Positions 1 to 5,498 of a stretch of DNA of 5,509 bases are shown here, in pieces. The stretch comes from Candidatus Delongbacteria bacterium (GTDB lineage: Bacteria > UBA4055). Below the pieces are notes generated by a model, which saw only the letters and a program-made list of their open reading frames with translations, was not told the origin of the DNA and ran no database searches. The stretch spans positions 1 through 5,509 of the forward strand of contig JAQVNT010000118.1 of NCBI GenBank assembly GCA_028702975.1, written 5' to 3'. Within the stretch, counting starts at the first letter, position 1; the number at the start of each line of letters is the position of its first letter. A program made the translations under genes and the position numbers.

Positions 1-2
1 AG

Positions 3-485
3 TCATTTCTTTCCCAGGCTTATCATCATAAATACAGCTCAATACCTTATTACCAATTCGATACGATAGGTGTGCCTGCTTATGAGGACATGATAAAAGA
101 GTATGGTTCCGGTGAGGAATGGCAACTACAAAAAACCATTGAGTGGATGAATAGAATTGTTTCGGAGAATATAAGTGCTGAATGGGTTCTTTTTGAAGGC
201 CAGACTCGACCACAATTTGTTAACGAAGCGTATGAAATAGCCAACCTGAAAGAATCTTTTATTGTTTGCCTTTGGTGTGATGCTCAGACTATGCAGAAAA
301 GATTGCAGCAGCGTAAACAACCTGAATTATTTAGTGACGATATGATAAACTGGTGTAATCTGCTTAGAAAATGGTCTGAGGAGAGTTCAAATGCGATCGT
401 TTTAGATACATCCGGCGATGATTCAGAGCAAAATATTGAAAAACTTTGTAATGCCATAAATAATATTATGATAGGAACACTCTAA
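3..485 (+). CDS. Small P-loop (AAA/shikimate-kinase-like) kinase, 5' end cut by window edge
   Basis: Partial gene, probably a small cytoplasmic ATP-dependent kinase; its substrate is unknown. The frame is open from base 3 and gives 160 residues. The first complete codons read S-F-L, and the two bases before them (ag) fit the end of a Lys codon, so the window probably opens inside the GKS of the Walker A loop with only about a dozen N-terminal residues missing. Family-like segments follow: FDTIGVPAYEDM near the start, a central LFEGQTRPQFV resembling the hydrophobic strand of nucleotide and shikimate kinases, and an R-rich LQQRKQPEL lid-like stretch before a C-terminal helix. A GTG at 72 could be called as the start, but it would remove the nucleotide-binding loop and has no convincing Shine-Dalgarno, so I treat the gene as continuing upstream. 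The stop overlaps the next ATG (TAATG), implying co-translation with the acetyltransferase. I am fairly sure of the fold and unsure of the reaction. Confidence 0.75.
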   Translation, partial: SFLSQAYHHKYSSIPYYQFDTIGVPAYEDMIKEYGSGEEWQLQKTIEWMNRIVSENISAEWVLFEGQTRPQFVNEAYEIANLKESFIVCLWCDAQTMQKRLQQRKQPELFSDDMINWCNLLRKWSEESSNAIVLDTSGDDSEQNIEKLCNAINNIMIGTL

Positions 486-1480
486 TGTTCAAAACTATTA
501 CGGTAAATAAGTATTCGGATCTGTCGGAAGCTCAATGGAAGAAATATTATGACTTCAGGTTGCTGCTCGACGAAAGGGTTAACGCCCAAACGCCTTTCTT
601 ATCGTTTTCCAGACTGAAAGAAACTCTGCCGACCGTGTTTGATGGTAAGGGAAGGATGGTTATTATTTCGGAAGGTGATAAATTTGTCGCTGTTATTCAG
701 CTGGTCAGACTGGCAAAATATTCATTTTATAATGCGAGGCTCGATGTTCTCTTCGGCAGTTTGCTTTATGATATTCCGCCTAAAATGGTGAGTGTGATCA
801 AAAAAGTCATAGCGGATTTCAAACTTAAAGATGAACCGGTTTATTTTCAGGTTTCGGGTTATAAATATGCCGAATTGGTAAAAAGTCTTTCGGGTAAAGT
901 GGCGAATGACAGTCTTTCGTTCAAGCTCGCTGTGGCAGATATTATATGGGAAAATATAGATCAGTGGTATAAAGACGGCAGAAAAAACAATGCGGGTCTG
1001 ACTTTGAGGTTATTTAAAGGATTACCGAAAAACAAAAAACAAGCGCAGGAACTTCTGGATTTGTGGAAATTGGCTGATATGGACATACCCAATGAAGATA
1101 ATTATTACGATATATCCGACAGAAGTTTTATAACCGAAACATTAGATTATGCGGCAAAACATAATGGGATCAATTACTTCTACGTACTGATCGAAAAAAA
1201 AAGTAACAGGATGATCGGGCTTACCAATGTAAGTTTTTACACAAAAGGTTCGGGCTATGCCGGTCAAGGGATAAGCGGAATTGTACCTGAGTATAGAAAT
1301 CTGGGACTGTGCAAGTATCTGAAAGCGGCAATGTTAAAGAAGCTGTTGAAGGACCATCCCGAGATACTCAAAGGAATAAGAACTGCAGTGAACAATAATA
1401 ACTATCCGATCCTCAAGATCACTAAGCTCATGGGATTCCGGTTTACAGGGAACTCGGTTAGTTATCGGTTGGGAATTTAG
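485..1480 (+). CDS. Two-domain GNAT-family N-acetyltransferase
   Basis: A predicted acetyl-CoA-dependent N-acetyltransferase of 331 residues, about twice a single GNAT domain. The C-terminal half carries the catalytic fold: the strand RMIGLTNVSFY (about 242-252), then the acetyl-CoA-binding motif A, GIVPEYRNLGLCKYLKAAML (265-284), then the T-x-V-N-N-N-N-Y-P-I-L stretch and KLMGFRF (300-320) that closes the domain. The N-terminal half (about 1-150) has beta-strand content (VAVIQLVRL at 69-77) but no clear acetyl-CoA motif, as in tandem GNAT proteins whose first domain is degenerate. The ATG overlaps the kinase stop by one base and has AGGA at 473-476, eight bases upstream, so it is probably translationally coupled to the kinase. 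The acceptor could be an amino sugar, aminoglycoside-like molecule or peptide amine; nothing in the sequence decides. There are no membrane segments or signal peptide. Confidence 0.82.
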   Translation: MFKTITVNKYSDLSEAQWKKYYDFRLLLDERVNAQTPFLSFSRLKETLPTVFDGKGRMVIISEGDKFVAVIQLVRLAKYSFYNARLDVLFGSLLYDIPPKMVSVIKKVIADFKLKDEPVYFQVSGYKYAELVKSLSGKVANDSLSFKLAVADIIWENIDQWYKDGRKNNAGLTLRLFKGLPKNKKQAQELLDLWKLADMDIPNEDNYYDISDRSFITETLDYAAKHNGINYFYVLIEKKSNRMIGLTNVSFYTKGSGYAGQGISGIVPEYRNLGLCKYLKAAMLKKLLKDHPEILKGIRTAVNNNNYPILKITKLMGFRFTGNSVSYRLGI

Positions 1481-1571
1481 TAAAACTCATTCTACATTTT
1501 AAATTAATTAAAAACTTGCAAATATTTAAAGTACAACTTAAATCTTCGTTGTTTTGTCGGAAATTTAAAGT

Positions 1572-2150
1572 AAGGAATATCAGGATGTTGTGAGCTTTGT
1601 TTTCGATAACATAGGTAATCAGTTCAACGCAAGCAACGTCGTAAAATATATGAAGAACCAGCAGGTAAAAACCAGCGTTCCGACTATTCTGAGCCTTATA
1701 CACAACCTGAATGATGTAATGATCACACATAAGATCAGGCAATACGACTTAAAAGGAAAAGAATACCTTGACACTAACGCAAAATATTACACCGGCGACC
1801 TCGGTTTAAGACACGCTGTTCTCGGATTCAGAGATGAAGATATCAGCGGAATATTGGAGAACATAGTCTGCCTTGAACTTTACAGAAGGGATTACAAAGT
1901 ATCATTCGGCAGAATAGGAGACAAAGAAATTGATTTTATAGCGGAAAAGGAAGAAGAAAAAATCTATATTCAGGTATCGTATATAATGCAAAATCCCGAA
2001 ACTGCAGAAAGAGAGTTTTCAGCCCTTGAGTCTATTAGAGACAACCATCCGAAGTATGTTATTTCAATGGATCCGGTAGTATTTAAAAGAAAGTCCGGCA
2101 TAAAACATATAAATCTGTTTGATTTTCTGTCTAAATCAAATCTTCAATAA
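1572..2150 (+). pseudogene. C-terminal DUF4143 half of a DUF4143-type AAA ATPase, N-terminal half missing
   Basis: This matches the C-terminal part of the large family of prokaryotic ATP-binding proteins with an AAA domain followed by DUF4143, usually about 380-420 residues. Only 186 residues remain from the GTG at 1590; the family-like reading extends a few codons further, to about 1572 (EYQDVV), just after an in-frame TAA at 1566-1568. What is left is coherent. A winged-helix-like segment (DNIGNQFNASNVVKYMKNQ) is followed by the IRQYDLKGKEYL hairpin, KYYTGDLGLRHAVLG, GILENIVCLELYRR, EIDFIAEK and YIQVSYIMQNPETAEREF. The end (GIKHINLFDFLS) matches the family C terminus. EID followed by IQV resembles a PD-(D/E)XK nuclease fold with the catalytic lysine replaced. 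No Walker A or B lies upstream, where an intact GNAT gene ends at 1480. AGGA at 1582-1585 sits four bases before the GTG, so a stand-alone DUF4143 protein could still be made. It is either a decayed remnant or a separately expressed domain. Confidence 0.75.
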
Positions 2151-2236
2151 TAAGGCTCTTATAAATAATTCAGTTAAATATAGAATATCTGAAAAATATT
2201 TCTTAAATTAGTGCTTAAGTTAGACTTGGAGATTTT

Positions 2237-2686
2237 ATGACGGACAAAATAAATAAATCAAAAGTGCTGAGAACTTCGATCTGCCTTGTGAATGATAAGC
2301 TTCATTTTAAGGGACTGACGGACGGCAGAGATCCGGTTTCCATAGATTATATTCCGCCTTTGGGTGATGATCTGGGCTATACTTCCCTTGAGTTGTTTCT
2401 GCTCAGTCTTTCTTCATGCGTAGGCAGCGCCATGCTTATTTTCCTTCGGAGGATGAACAGAACGATGTCGGCATTTGATATTTCTGCGGTCGGGGTGAGG
2501 AAAGAGCAGCATCCCACGGGTTTTAAAGATATTACTCTGGAACTGAATATCGTTTCCGGCGATGTGACTGAGGCGGATCTGAATAAAGTGATAGGTATGA
2601 TGGGCAGCTATTGTCCGGTATCTTCAATGCTCAAGGATGATGTTAAGATCAGTTACCGGTTCAATATTATGAAGCCGCAGCTTTAA
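2237..2686 (+). CDS. OsmC/Ohr-family (YhfA-like) redox protein
   Basis: A cytoplasmic protein of 149 residues, the usual OsmC length. The family members that have been studied reduce organic or fatty-acid hydroperoxides with a pair of cysteines. Both cysteines are present in family context: Cys61 in LELFLLSLSSCVG, at the start of the long central helix, and Cys126 in MGSYCPVSSML. An Arg (R31, GRDPVSIDYIPP) and a Glu (E52) sit where the family keeps catalytic Arg and Glu residues. The segment GFKDITLELNIVSGDVTEADLNKVIGMM is the usual second strand-helix unit. The ATG has GGAG at 2228-2231 five bases upstream, and the 86-bp gap before it makes independent transcription likely. The AMLIFLRRMN helix is typical of the YhfA-like branch, whose substrate is less certain than that of Ohr or OsmC proper. 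It converges on the minus-strand GNAT gene at 2772. Confidence 0.88.
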   Translation: MTDKINKSKVLRTSICLVNDKLHFKGLTDGRDPVSIDYIPPLGDDLGYTSLELFLLSLSSCVGSAMLIFLRRMNRTMSAFDISAVGVRKEQHPTGFKDITLELNIVSGDVTEADLNKVIGMMGSYCPVSSMLKDDVKISYRFNIMKPQL

Positions 2687-2695
2687 AAAAATTCG

Positions 2696-2711
2696 TTGCA
2701 AAAAGTGTTAT
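2696..2711 (+). repeat. Intergenic repeat copy A, TTGCAAAAAGTnTTAT (n = g)
   Basis: First of three copies of a 16-base motif, identical at 15 positions and variable only at position 12. It lies in the gap between the convergent OsmC and cysteine-rich GNAT genes, about 60 bases past the GNAT stop. The preceding base is G, as in copy C. It continues as ATTAG, giving TTATATTA. No -10 box sits at standard spacing, so a promoter does not explain this copy. Confidence 0.6.
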
Positions 2712-2771
2712 ATTAGAGCTTCTTGCTCGACCATTTCAGGCATCTGATCGTATCTTATAAATTTAGCGTAG

Positions 2772-3362
2772 TTATTTTAGCTTTTTCCGCATAACAAGTT
2801 TTTTATCAGCTTCGTAGCAAATAGAAAAACCTAATTTCTCATACAATTTTACAGGTCCCATAAAGTCTTCTTCTGTGTCTATAAATTCTTTGTTCGGATA
2901 AGCTTCCAAAAAATCAAAACCTTCTTTTTGCGCATCTTCGCAGACACGGTTTAATAGTAATCCTGCAATACCTTTACCCCTCATATTCGGTGCAATTGCA
3001 AAGCAGAATACAGATTTAATTTTTAGATCGGGTAAAGATTCGTCTTTATGGACTGACTTCATAAACATTTGCCAAGAACAGCATTCGAAACAATCTGATT
3101 TCGTGTTTGCATTGCACCACCCAACGACCTTGTTGTCATAATATGCAAGATATCCTTGAATATTATTTCCATTGATATATTGAATTGCTATATCTCTTCT
3201 TTTCTCCGCAGTAGAAAAGTCTTTGTCTTCATAATTATCGTTACACCAGCATACACAATAACATCTATGTTCGTCTTTATTTGTGGAGTGTGGTGTCGTA
3301 TCAAAAAAGTGCAGATAATCATCTAATAGCTCTGGCACCAACTTACGAATTTCAATATTCAT
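2772..3362 (-). CDS. Cysteine-rich single-domain GNAT N-acetyltransferase
   Basis: A predicted acetyl-CoA-dependent acetyltransferase of 196 residues. Motif A is clear: VFCFAIAPNMRGKGIAGLLLNRVCEDA (about 118-144), with R128-G-K-G-I-A as the pyrophosphate-binding loop; the C-terminal part has the YEKLGF element (174-179). The N-terminal part is distinctive: DTTPHSTNKDEHRCYCVCWCND has four cysteines alternating along one stretch (C34, C36, C38, C40), and C83, C91, C94, C95 and C120 follow. I recognise this arrangement from GNAT proteins that are common in Clostridia and other Firmicutes, so transfer into this genome is plausible, though I could not test it. The ATG has AAGGA (complement of 3370-3374) seven bases upstream. 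TATAAT on the minus strand (3403-3408) could be a -10 box, but no good -35 is visible. The gene stands alone between repeat copies A and B. The acceptor substrate is unknown. Confidence 0.85.
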   Translation of the reverse strand: MNIEIRKLVPELLDDYLHFFDTTPHSTNKDEHRCYCVCWCNDNYEDKDFSTAEKRRDIAIQYINGNNIQGYLAYYDNKVVGWCNANTKSDCFECCSWQMFMKSVHKDESLPDLKIKSVFCFAIAPNMRGKGIAGLLLNRVCEDAQKEGFDFLEAYPNKEFIDTEEDFMGPVKLYEKLGFSICYEADKKLVMRKKLK

Positions 3363-3491
3363 AATTTAATCCTTATCCAAAGTTTAACTTTAATATATAG
3401 CCATTATATCAATATTTCCACAACATTTTTTTACATTTTTTTCTTATATTACTTCCCATGAGATCGAGAAACTTGAAACATCATGTAACAT

Positions 3492-3507
3492 TTGCAAAAA
3501 GTCTTAT
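3492..3507 (+). repeat. Intergenic repeat copy B, TTGCAAAAAGTnTTAT (n = c)
   Basis: Second copy of the 16-base motif, in the same orientation as copies A and C. Its last four bases overlap the end of the minus-strand DUF2442 gene, whose stop codon is the complement of 3504-3506. A TGTAAT lies 17 bases after the TTGCAA (3515-3520), so it could be read as a promoter, but that would point into the antisense of DUF2442. Confidence 0.6.
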
Positions 3508-3809
3508 TTTGAATTGTAATCTGCTTTGTCTTCGGCTACTCTGGTACCCATTTCACGCTTCAAGCTTGCCTCTAAAACTGAATTTTGAATATCCCAAATA
3601 ATCGTATCGGAGCTGAAATCCTGCTCGTGCGGCCATGCTATTCCATAATGCATGGGTTTAACACTCTTAAAATATGATTCGTCGAGCAGTTCACTGAAAA
3701 ACCTTCCCTTAAGATATGGTTTGACATCGAAAATTCCGGAAATACCGCTGCTAGTCAGTATTTGAATTCTATAATCATCTAAAGGTATTGCCTGTATTAT
3801 TTTTTCCAT
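3504..3809 (-). CDS. DUF2442-family protein (usual partner of DUF4160)
   Basis: A small protein of 101 residues, slightly longer than the usual 80-90 of DUF2442. Family marks are the early strand QAIPLDDYRIQILTSSG, the FDVKPYLKGRFFSELLDESYF core (27-47), and GIAWPHEQDFSSDTIIW (56-72), where DUF2442 proteins normally have a W-P-x-x-x-D segment. The C-terminal tail after about residue 75 is charged and not typical. DUF2442 is often encoded directly after DUF4160, and the pair has been suspected of a toxin-antitoxin-like role; no biochemical function is established here. The ATG is supported by AGGAG six bases upstream, and this AGGAG overlaps the TAG stop of a DUF4160 remnant. The gene therefore seems to be the survivor of the pair, sitting between repeat copies B and C. 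Confidence 0.82.
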   Translation of the reverse strand: MEKIIQAIPLDDYRIQILTSSGISGIFDVKPYLKGRFFSELLDESYFKSVKPMHYGIAWPHEQDFSSDTIIWDIQNSVLEASLKREMGTRVAEDKADYNSK

Positions 3810-3818
3810 AAATTTCTC

Positions 3819-3896
3819 CTATCTTAAAGGATCTATTTTAAAAATCGGTTCACCCTCCTTCTCATTAAATTCGACATTTAAAATATAACATTTTTC
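3819..3896 (-). pseudogene. C-terminal remnant of a DUF4160-family gene
   Basis: On the minus strand, just before DUF2442, an open stretch of 25 codons with no start codon runs from an in-frame TGA (complement of 3897-3899) to a TAG. It ends in GEPIFKIDPLR. This resembles the C terminus of many DUF4160 proteins, which close with a W-x-L-A-x-x-G-x-x-P-x-K-I-x-P-L type sequence. The TAG shares bases with the AGGAG of the DUF2442 ribosome-binding site, exactly the spacing expected for an intact DUF4160-DUF2442 operon. No frame further upstream, to 3960, shows more of the domain, so most of the gene appears deleted. The match is short, so the call is moderate. Confidence 0.55.
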
Positions 3897-3928
3897 TCAA
3901 TTCAGAACAAGAATAATCTTAATTGAAG

Positions 3929-3947
3929 TGTACGAAGAAATCGTACA
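3929..3947. promoter_or_regulatory. Short perfect hairpin or operator-like dyad
   Basis: TGTACGA and TCGTACA are perfect complements of seven bases separated by AGAAA. No run of T follows on either strand, so it is not an ordinary intrinsic terminator. It lies in the gap between the DUF4160 remnant and repeat copy C, upstream of the secreted-protein gene. An operator or RNA hairpin is possible. Confidence 0.35.
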
Positions 3948-3961
3948 ACTGGTTTTATCCG

Positions 3962-3977
3962 TTGCAAAAAGTATTAT
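3962..3977 (+). repeat. Intergenic repeat copy C, TTGCAAAAAGTnTTAT (n = a)
   Basis: Third copy of the 16-base motif, same orientation as A and B and preceded by G as in A. It lies 52 bases before the ATG of the predicted secreted protein and may contribute the -35 part of that gene's promoter. Confidence 0.6.
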
Positions 3978-4005
3978 TTATCCCTAAATTATCAGACAGT
4001 ATAAT
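3962..4005 (+). promoter_or_regulatory. Candidate promoter for the secreted-protein gene
   Basis: TTGCAA (3962-3967) and TAAATT (3985-3990) are 17 bases apart, the standard sigma-70 spacing, each matching four of six consensus bases. A second candidate -10, a perfect TATAAT at 4000-4005, has no good -35 at normal spacing. Both lie well placed before the ATG at 4029. If the host belongs to Bacteroidota proper, its primary sigma factor uses a different -7 motif and this reading would be wrong. Confidence 0.3.
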
Positions 4006-4028
4006 TCGACTGCAAAGCTGAGGTAAAA

Positions 4029-4577
4029 ATGAAGTATTCCCTGATGTTCCTGATCTTCACCGCATCGTGTTTGAACGCGATTAATTTCAAAGAAGGCAAT
4101 AAAGAATTACCATATCATATCTGGTTCGGAGGAGGAATAGGAGCTTTAGGCACAGCTGACGGCAGACTTATCAACATCAATGCTTCTCTAAATTACTCAA
4201 AGAATGACCGGATCTTTAAGTTCAGAGGCATTCTTGCGAGAGAATTAGTTATTTTAGGACCGAGACCTGATGATGAAGTCTGGGAGCTTGGACTGCTTTA
4301 CGGCGGCCATTCGACTAAAGGCAAAGTGAGCGTATCATATCTTGCGGGAATAAGCTATACGGGCGGAATTTATAAAGGTGATCTTCTGGGCAGCGACATG
4401 TTAAATGATTATTACGAAGAAATTACTTTCGAGACTGTCGGAATACCTCTGGAAGTTCAGCTTGATATAAATGTATTGAAGTTTATAGGATTCAGTGTGA
4501 CGCTCTTTGCCGATATAAATCCGGATAAAATTTACGGCGGAGTGAATTTCTCCATCCTGGTCGGGAATCTGCCGTGA
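4029..4577 (+). CDS. Predicted secreted, beta-rich (possibly outer-membrane beta-barrel) protein of unknown function
   Basis: I do not recognise a named family. The 182-residue product begins with a likely signal peptide: a short basic start (MK), the hydrophobic run SLMFLIFTASCL, and LNA before Ile18 as a plausible signal peptidase I site. A cysteine lies in the run, but TASC is a poor lipobox. The mature part alternates polar and hydrophobic residues in strand-like blocks (HIWFGGGIGALG, LININASLNYS, IFKFRGILARELVI, VWELGLLYGG, VSVSYLAGISYTGG, VGIPLEVQLDIN, IGFSVTLFADI, YGGVNFSILVG), about eight strands with glycine- and aromatic-rich edges. That fits a small eight-stranded outer-membrane barrel, though the last residue is Pro rather than the usual Phe. 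The ATG has GAGG (4020-4023) five bases upstream. It stands alone, with a promoter candidate before it and a terminator candidate after it. Confidence 0.7.
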   Translation: MKYSLMFLIFTASCLNAINFKEGNKELPYHIWFGGGIGALGTADGRLININASLNYSKNDRIFKFRGILARELVILGPRPDDEVWELGLLYGGHSTKGKVSVSYLAGISYTGGIYKGDLLGSDMLNDYYEEITFETVGIPLEVQLDINVLKFIGFSVTLFADINPDKIYGGVNFSILVGNLP

Positions 4578-4626
4578 TTATGGTGCAACCCAACTACGAG
4601 ACTAATACGGTAAGAATTACAAATTT

Positions 4627-4651
4627 AGGCGTTAAACATACATGCCTTTTT
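4627..4651 (+). terminator. Likely rho-independent terminator after the secreted-protein gene
   Basis: AGGCGT (4627-4632) can pair with ATGCCT (4642-4647), six pairs including one G-U, across a nine-base loop, and a run of five T (4647-4651) then AATTTT follows. It is weak, but correctly placed 50 bases past the stop at 4577 and just before the convergent KilA-N gene. The minus strand lacks a T-run at the equivalent place, so it would serve only the plus-strand gene. Confidence 0.45.
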
Positions 4652-4668
4652 AATTTTATGAATATGAA

Positions 4669-5493
4669 TTAGTTTATCAGTTTCTTCATACTTCTGCTCG
4701 ACATCAGTGATCTCATCTGTGAAACAGCAATTTCATTCAGCTTTATAAGTCTTTCAGACTGTTGAACATCCTGCTTAATCAGTACAGAATTTATACTCTC
4801 CATATTTGAAAGTACCACAAGCTGCTCCAAACTTGCTTCGTCCCTTATGTTTCCTATTTTATCAGGATTTGACTCTCTCCATTCTTTTGCGGTTATACCG
4901 AAGAGCGCCACATTCAGGACATCCGCCTCGTTCGCGTATATGAATTGAACCTGATACTTTGAAACCTCCGGGGGGATCAGATTATCTTTTATCGCATCTG
5001 TGTGTATTCTGTAATTGATCTTGGAGATAGTCCGCTGAACATTCCATTCAAGATTCAGCCGGTCGTTCTCAAGTTCTTTTAAACGCTGGAATTCTGTTAT
5101 TAAGTAAAGTTTGAATTCCGGGCTTATCCATGAAGCAAATTCAAAAGCAATATCTTTGTGTGCAAAGGTACCTCCGTATCTCCCTGACCGGGAGATGATA
5201 CCTGTAGCGTTTGTTGCCTCGATCCATCTTTGAGGTGACAGCACAAAATAATTCGAACCTGATTCAATTTTAAACCTCTCGAATTCGAGAGGTTTAAAAT
5301 CCCTGTTGTTCAACCTTTCCCATAAGCCTATAAATTCTATAGTACTGCGGTTTCTGATCCAATTGTTAATTACCGCAAAAGGCTCATTAGAATTACGATA
5401 TTTAGCAATATCAGTCAGCGAGATATAATCTCCTACTGATTCAGATATTAACCTGATCTCTCTCCCCTGTACTTCGATATTCCCTTTTTTCAC
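4669..5493 (-). CDS. KilA-N domain-containing protein
   Basis: A predicted DNA-binding protein of 274 residues, close to the usual length of this two-part family, which is common on genomic islands and prophages of diverse bacteria. The N-terminal KilA-N domain (about 1-130) shows DYISLTDIAKY (22-32), NNWIRNRSTIEFIGLWE (43-59), LSPQRWIEATNATGI and the highly conserved GRYGGTFAHKDIAFEFASWISPEFKLYLI (104-132). A charged, probably helical linker (FQRLKELENDRLNLEW) leads to a conserved C-terminal region: YRIHTDAIKDNLIP, YANEADVLNVALFGITAKEWRE and an ERLIKLNEIAVSQM helix. KilA-N is known from phage P1 KilA and from poxvirus proteins; the role of this chromosomal type is not established. The start is GTG, chosen because AAGGAG lies five bases upstream and no better ATG exists near it. 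Codons for residues 65-76 form a perfect 34-bp palindrome. No partner gene is visible inside the window. Confidence 0.88.
   Translation of the reverse strand: MKKGNIEVQGREIRLISESVGDYISLTDIAKYRNSNEPFAVINNWIRNRSTIEFIGLWERLNNRDFKPLEFERFKIESGSNYFVLSPQRWIEATNATGIISRSGRYGGTFAHKDIAFEFASWISPEFKLYLITEFQRLKELENDRLNLEWNVQRTISKINYRIHTDAIKDNLIPPEVSKYQVQFIYANEADVLNVALFGITAKEWRESNPDKIGNIRDEASLEQLVVLSNMESINSVLIKQDVQQSERLIKLNEIAVSQMRSLMSSRSMKKLIN
5267..5300. repeat. Perfect 34-bp palindrome inside the KilA-N coding sequence
   Basis: The arm ATTTTAAACCTCTCGAA (5267-5283) is followed with no spacer by its exact reverse complement (5284-5300), centred on GAATTC. It encodes D-F-K-P-L-E-F-E-R-F-K-I (residues 65-76 of the KilA-N protein) and could form a DNA cruciform or an mRNA hairpin. 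The next base pair outward (5266/5301) does not match. Confidence 0.9.
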
Positions 5494-5498
5494 TTTCT

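Noticed and set aside
126..320. Minus-strand open frame inside the kinase gene
   Set aside because: It is a shadow of the well-supported plus-strand kinase frame.
1497..1513. Inverted repeat TTTTAA...TTAAAA after the GNAT stop
   Set aside because: The stem is all A/T and would be too weak for a terminator; it is expected in AT-rich spacer DNA.
1524..1572. Direct repeat ATTTAAAGTA at 1524-1533 and 1563-1572, possibly marking the deletion that removed the ATPase half
   Set aside because: Ten AT-rich bases can recur by chance in such a spacer, and the repeat does not explain a loss of more than 600 bases on its own.
1458..1742. Minus-strand open frame across the GNAT-DUF4143 gap
   Set aside because: It overlaps the ends of two genes in antisense and has no recognisable domain or ribosome-binding site.
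2716..2728. GAGC-TTCTT-GCTC hairpin between the convergent OsmC and GNAT genes as a terminator
   Set aside because: The stem is only four pairs and no T-run follows directly on either strand.
3458..3601. Plus-strand small ORF of 47 codons starting at ATG 3458
   Set aside because: Most of it is antisense to the end of DUF2442, it has no Shine-Dalgarno, and the peptide looks like nothing recognisable.
3950..3970. Sigma-54 promoter at TGG...TTGCA
   Set aside because: The spacing between GG and GC is 11, not 10, at copy C, and copies A and B have no GG upstream.
2690..3980. Classical integron gene-cassette array with attC sites
   Set aside because: GTTGCAA does not fit the GTTRRRY core, no matching RYYYAAC box lies at the expected distance, copy B starts with TTT rather than GTT, and no integrase is present in the window.
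4029..4082. Lipoprotein signal at TASC in the secreted protein
   Set aside because: Thr at -3 is atypical for a lipobox, and LNA three residues later is a better signal peptidase I site.
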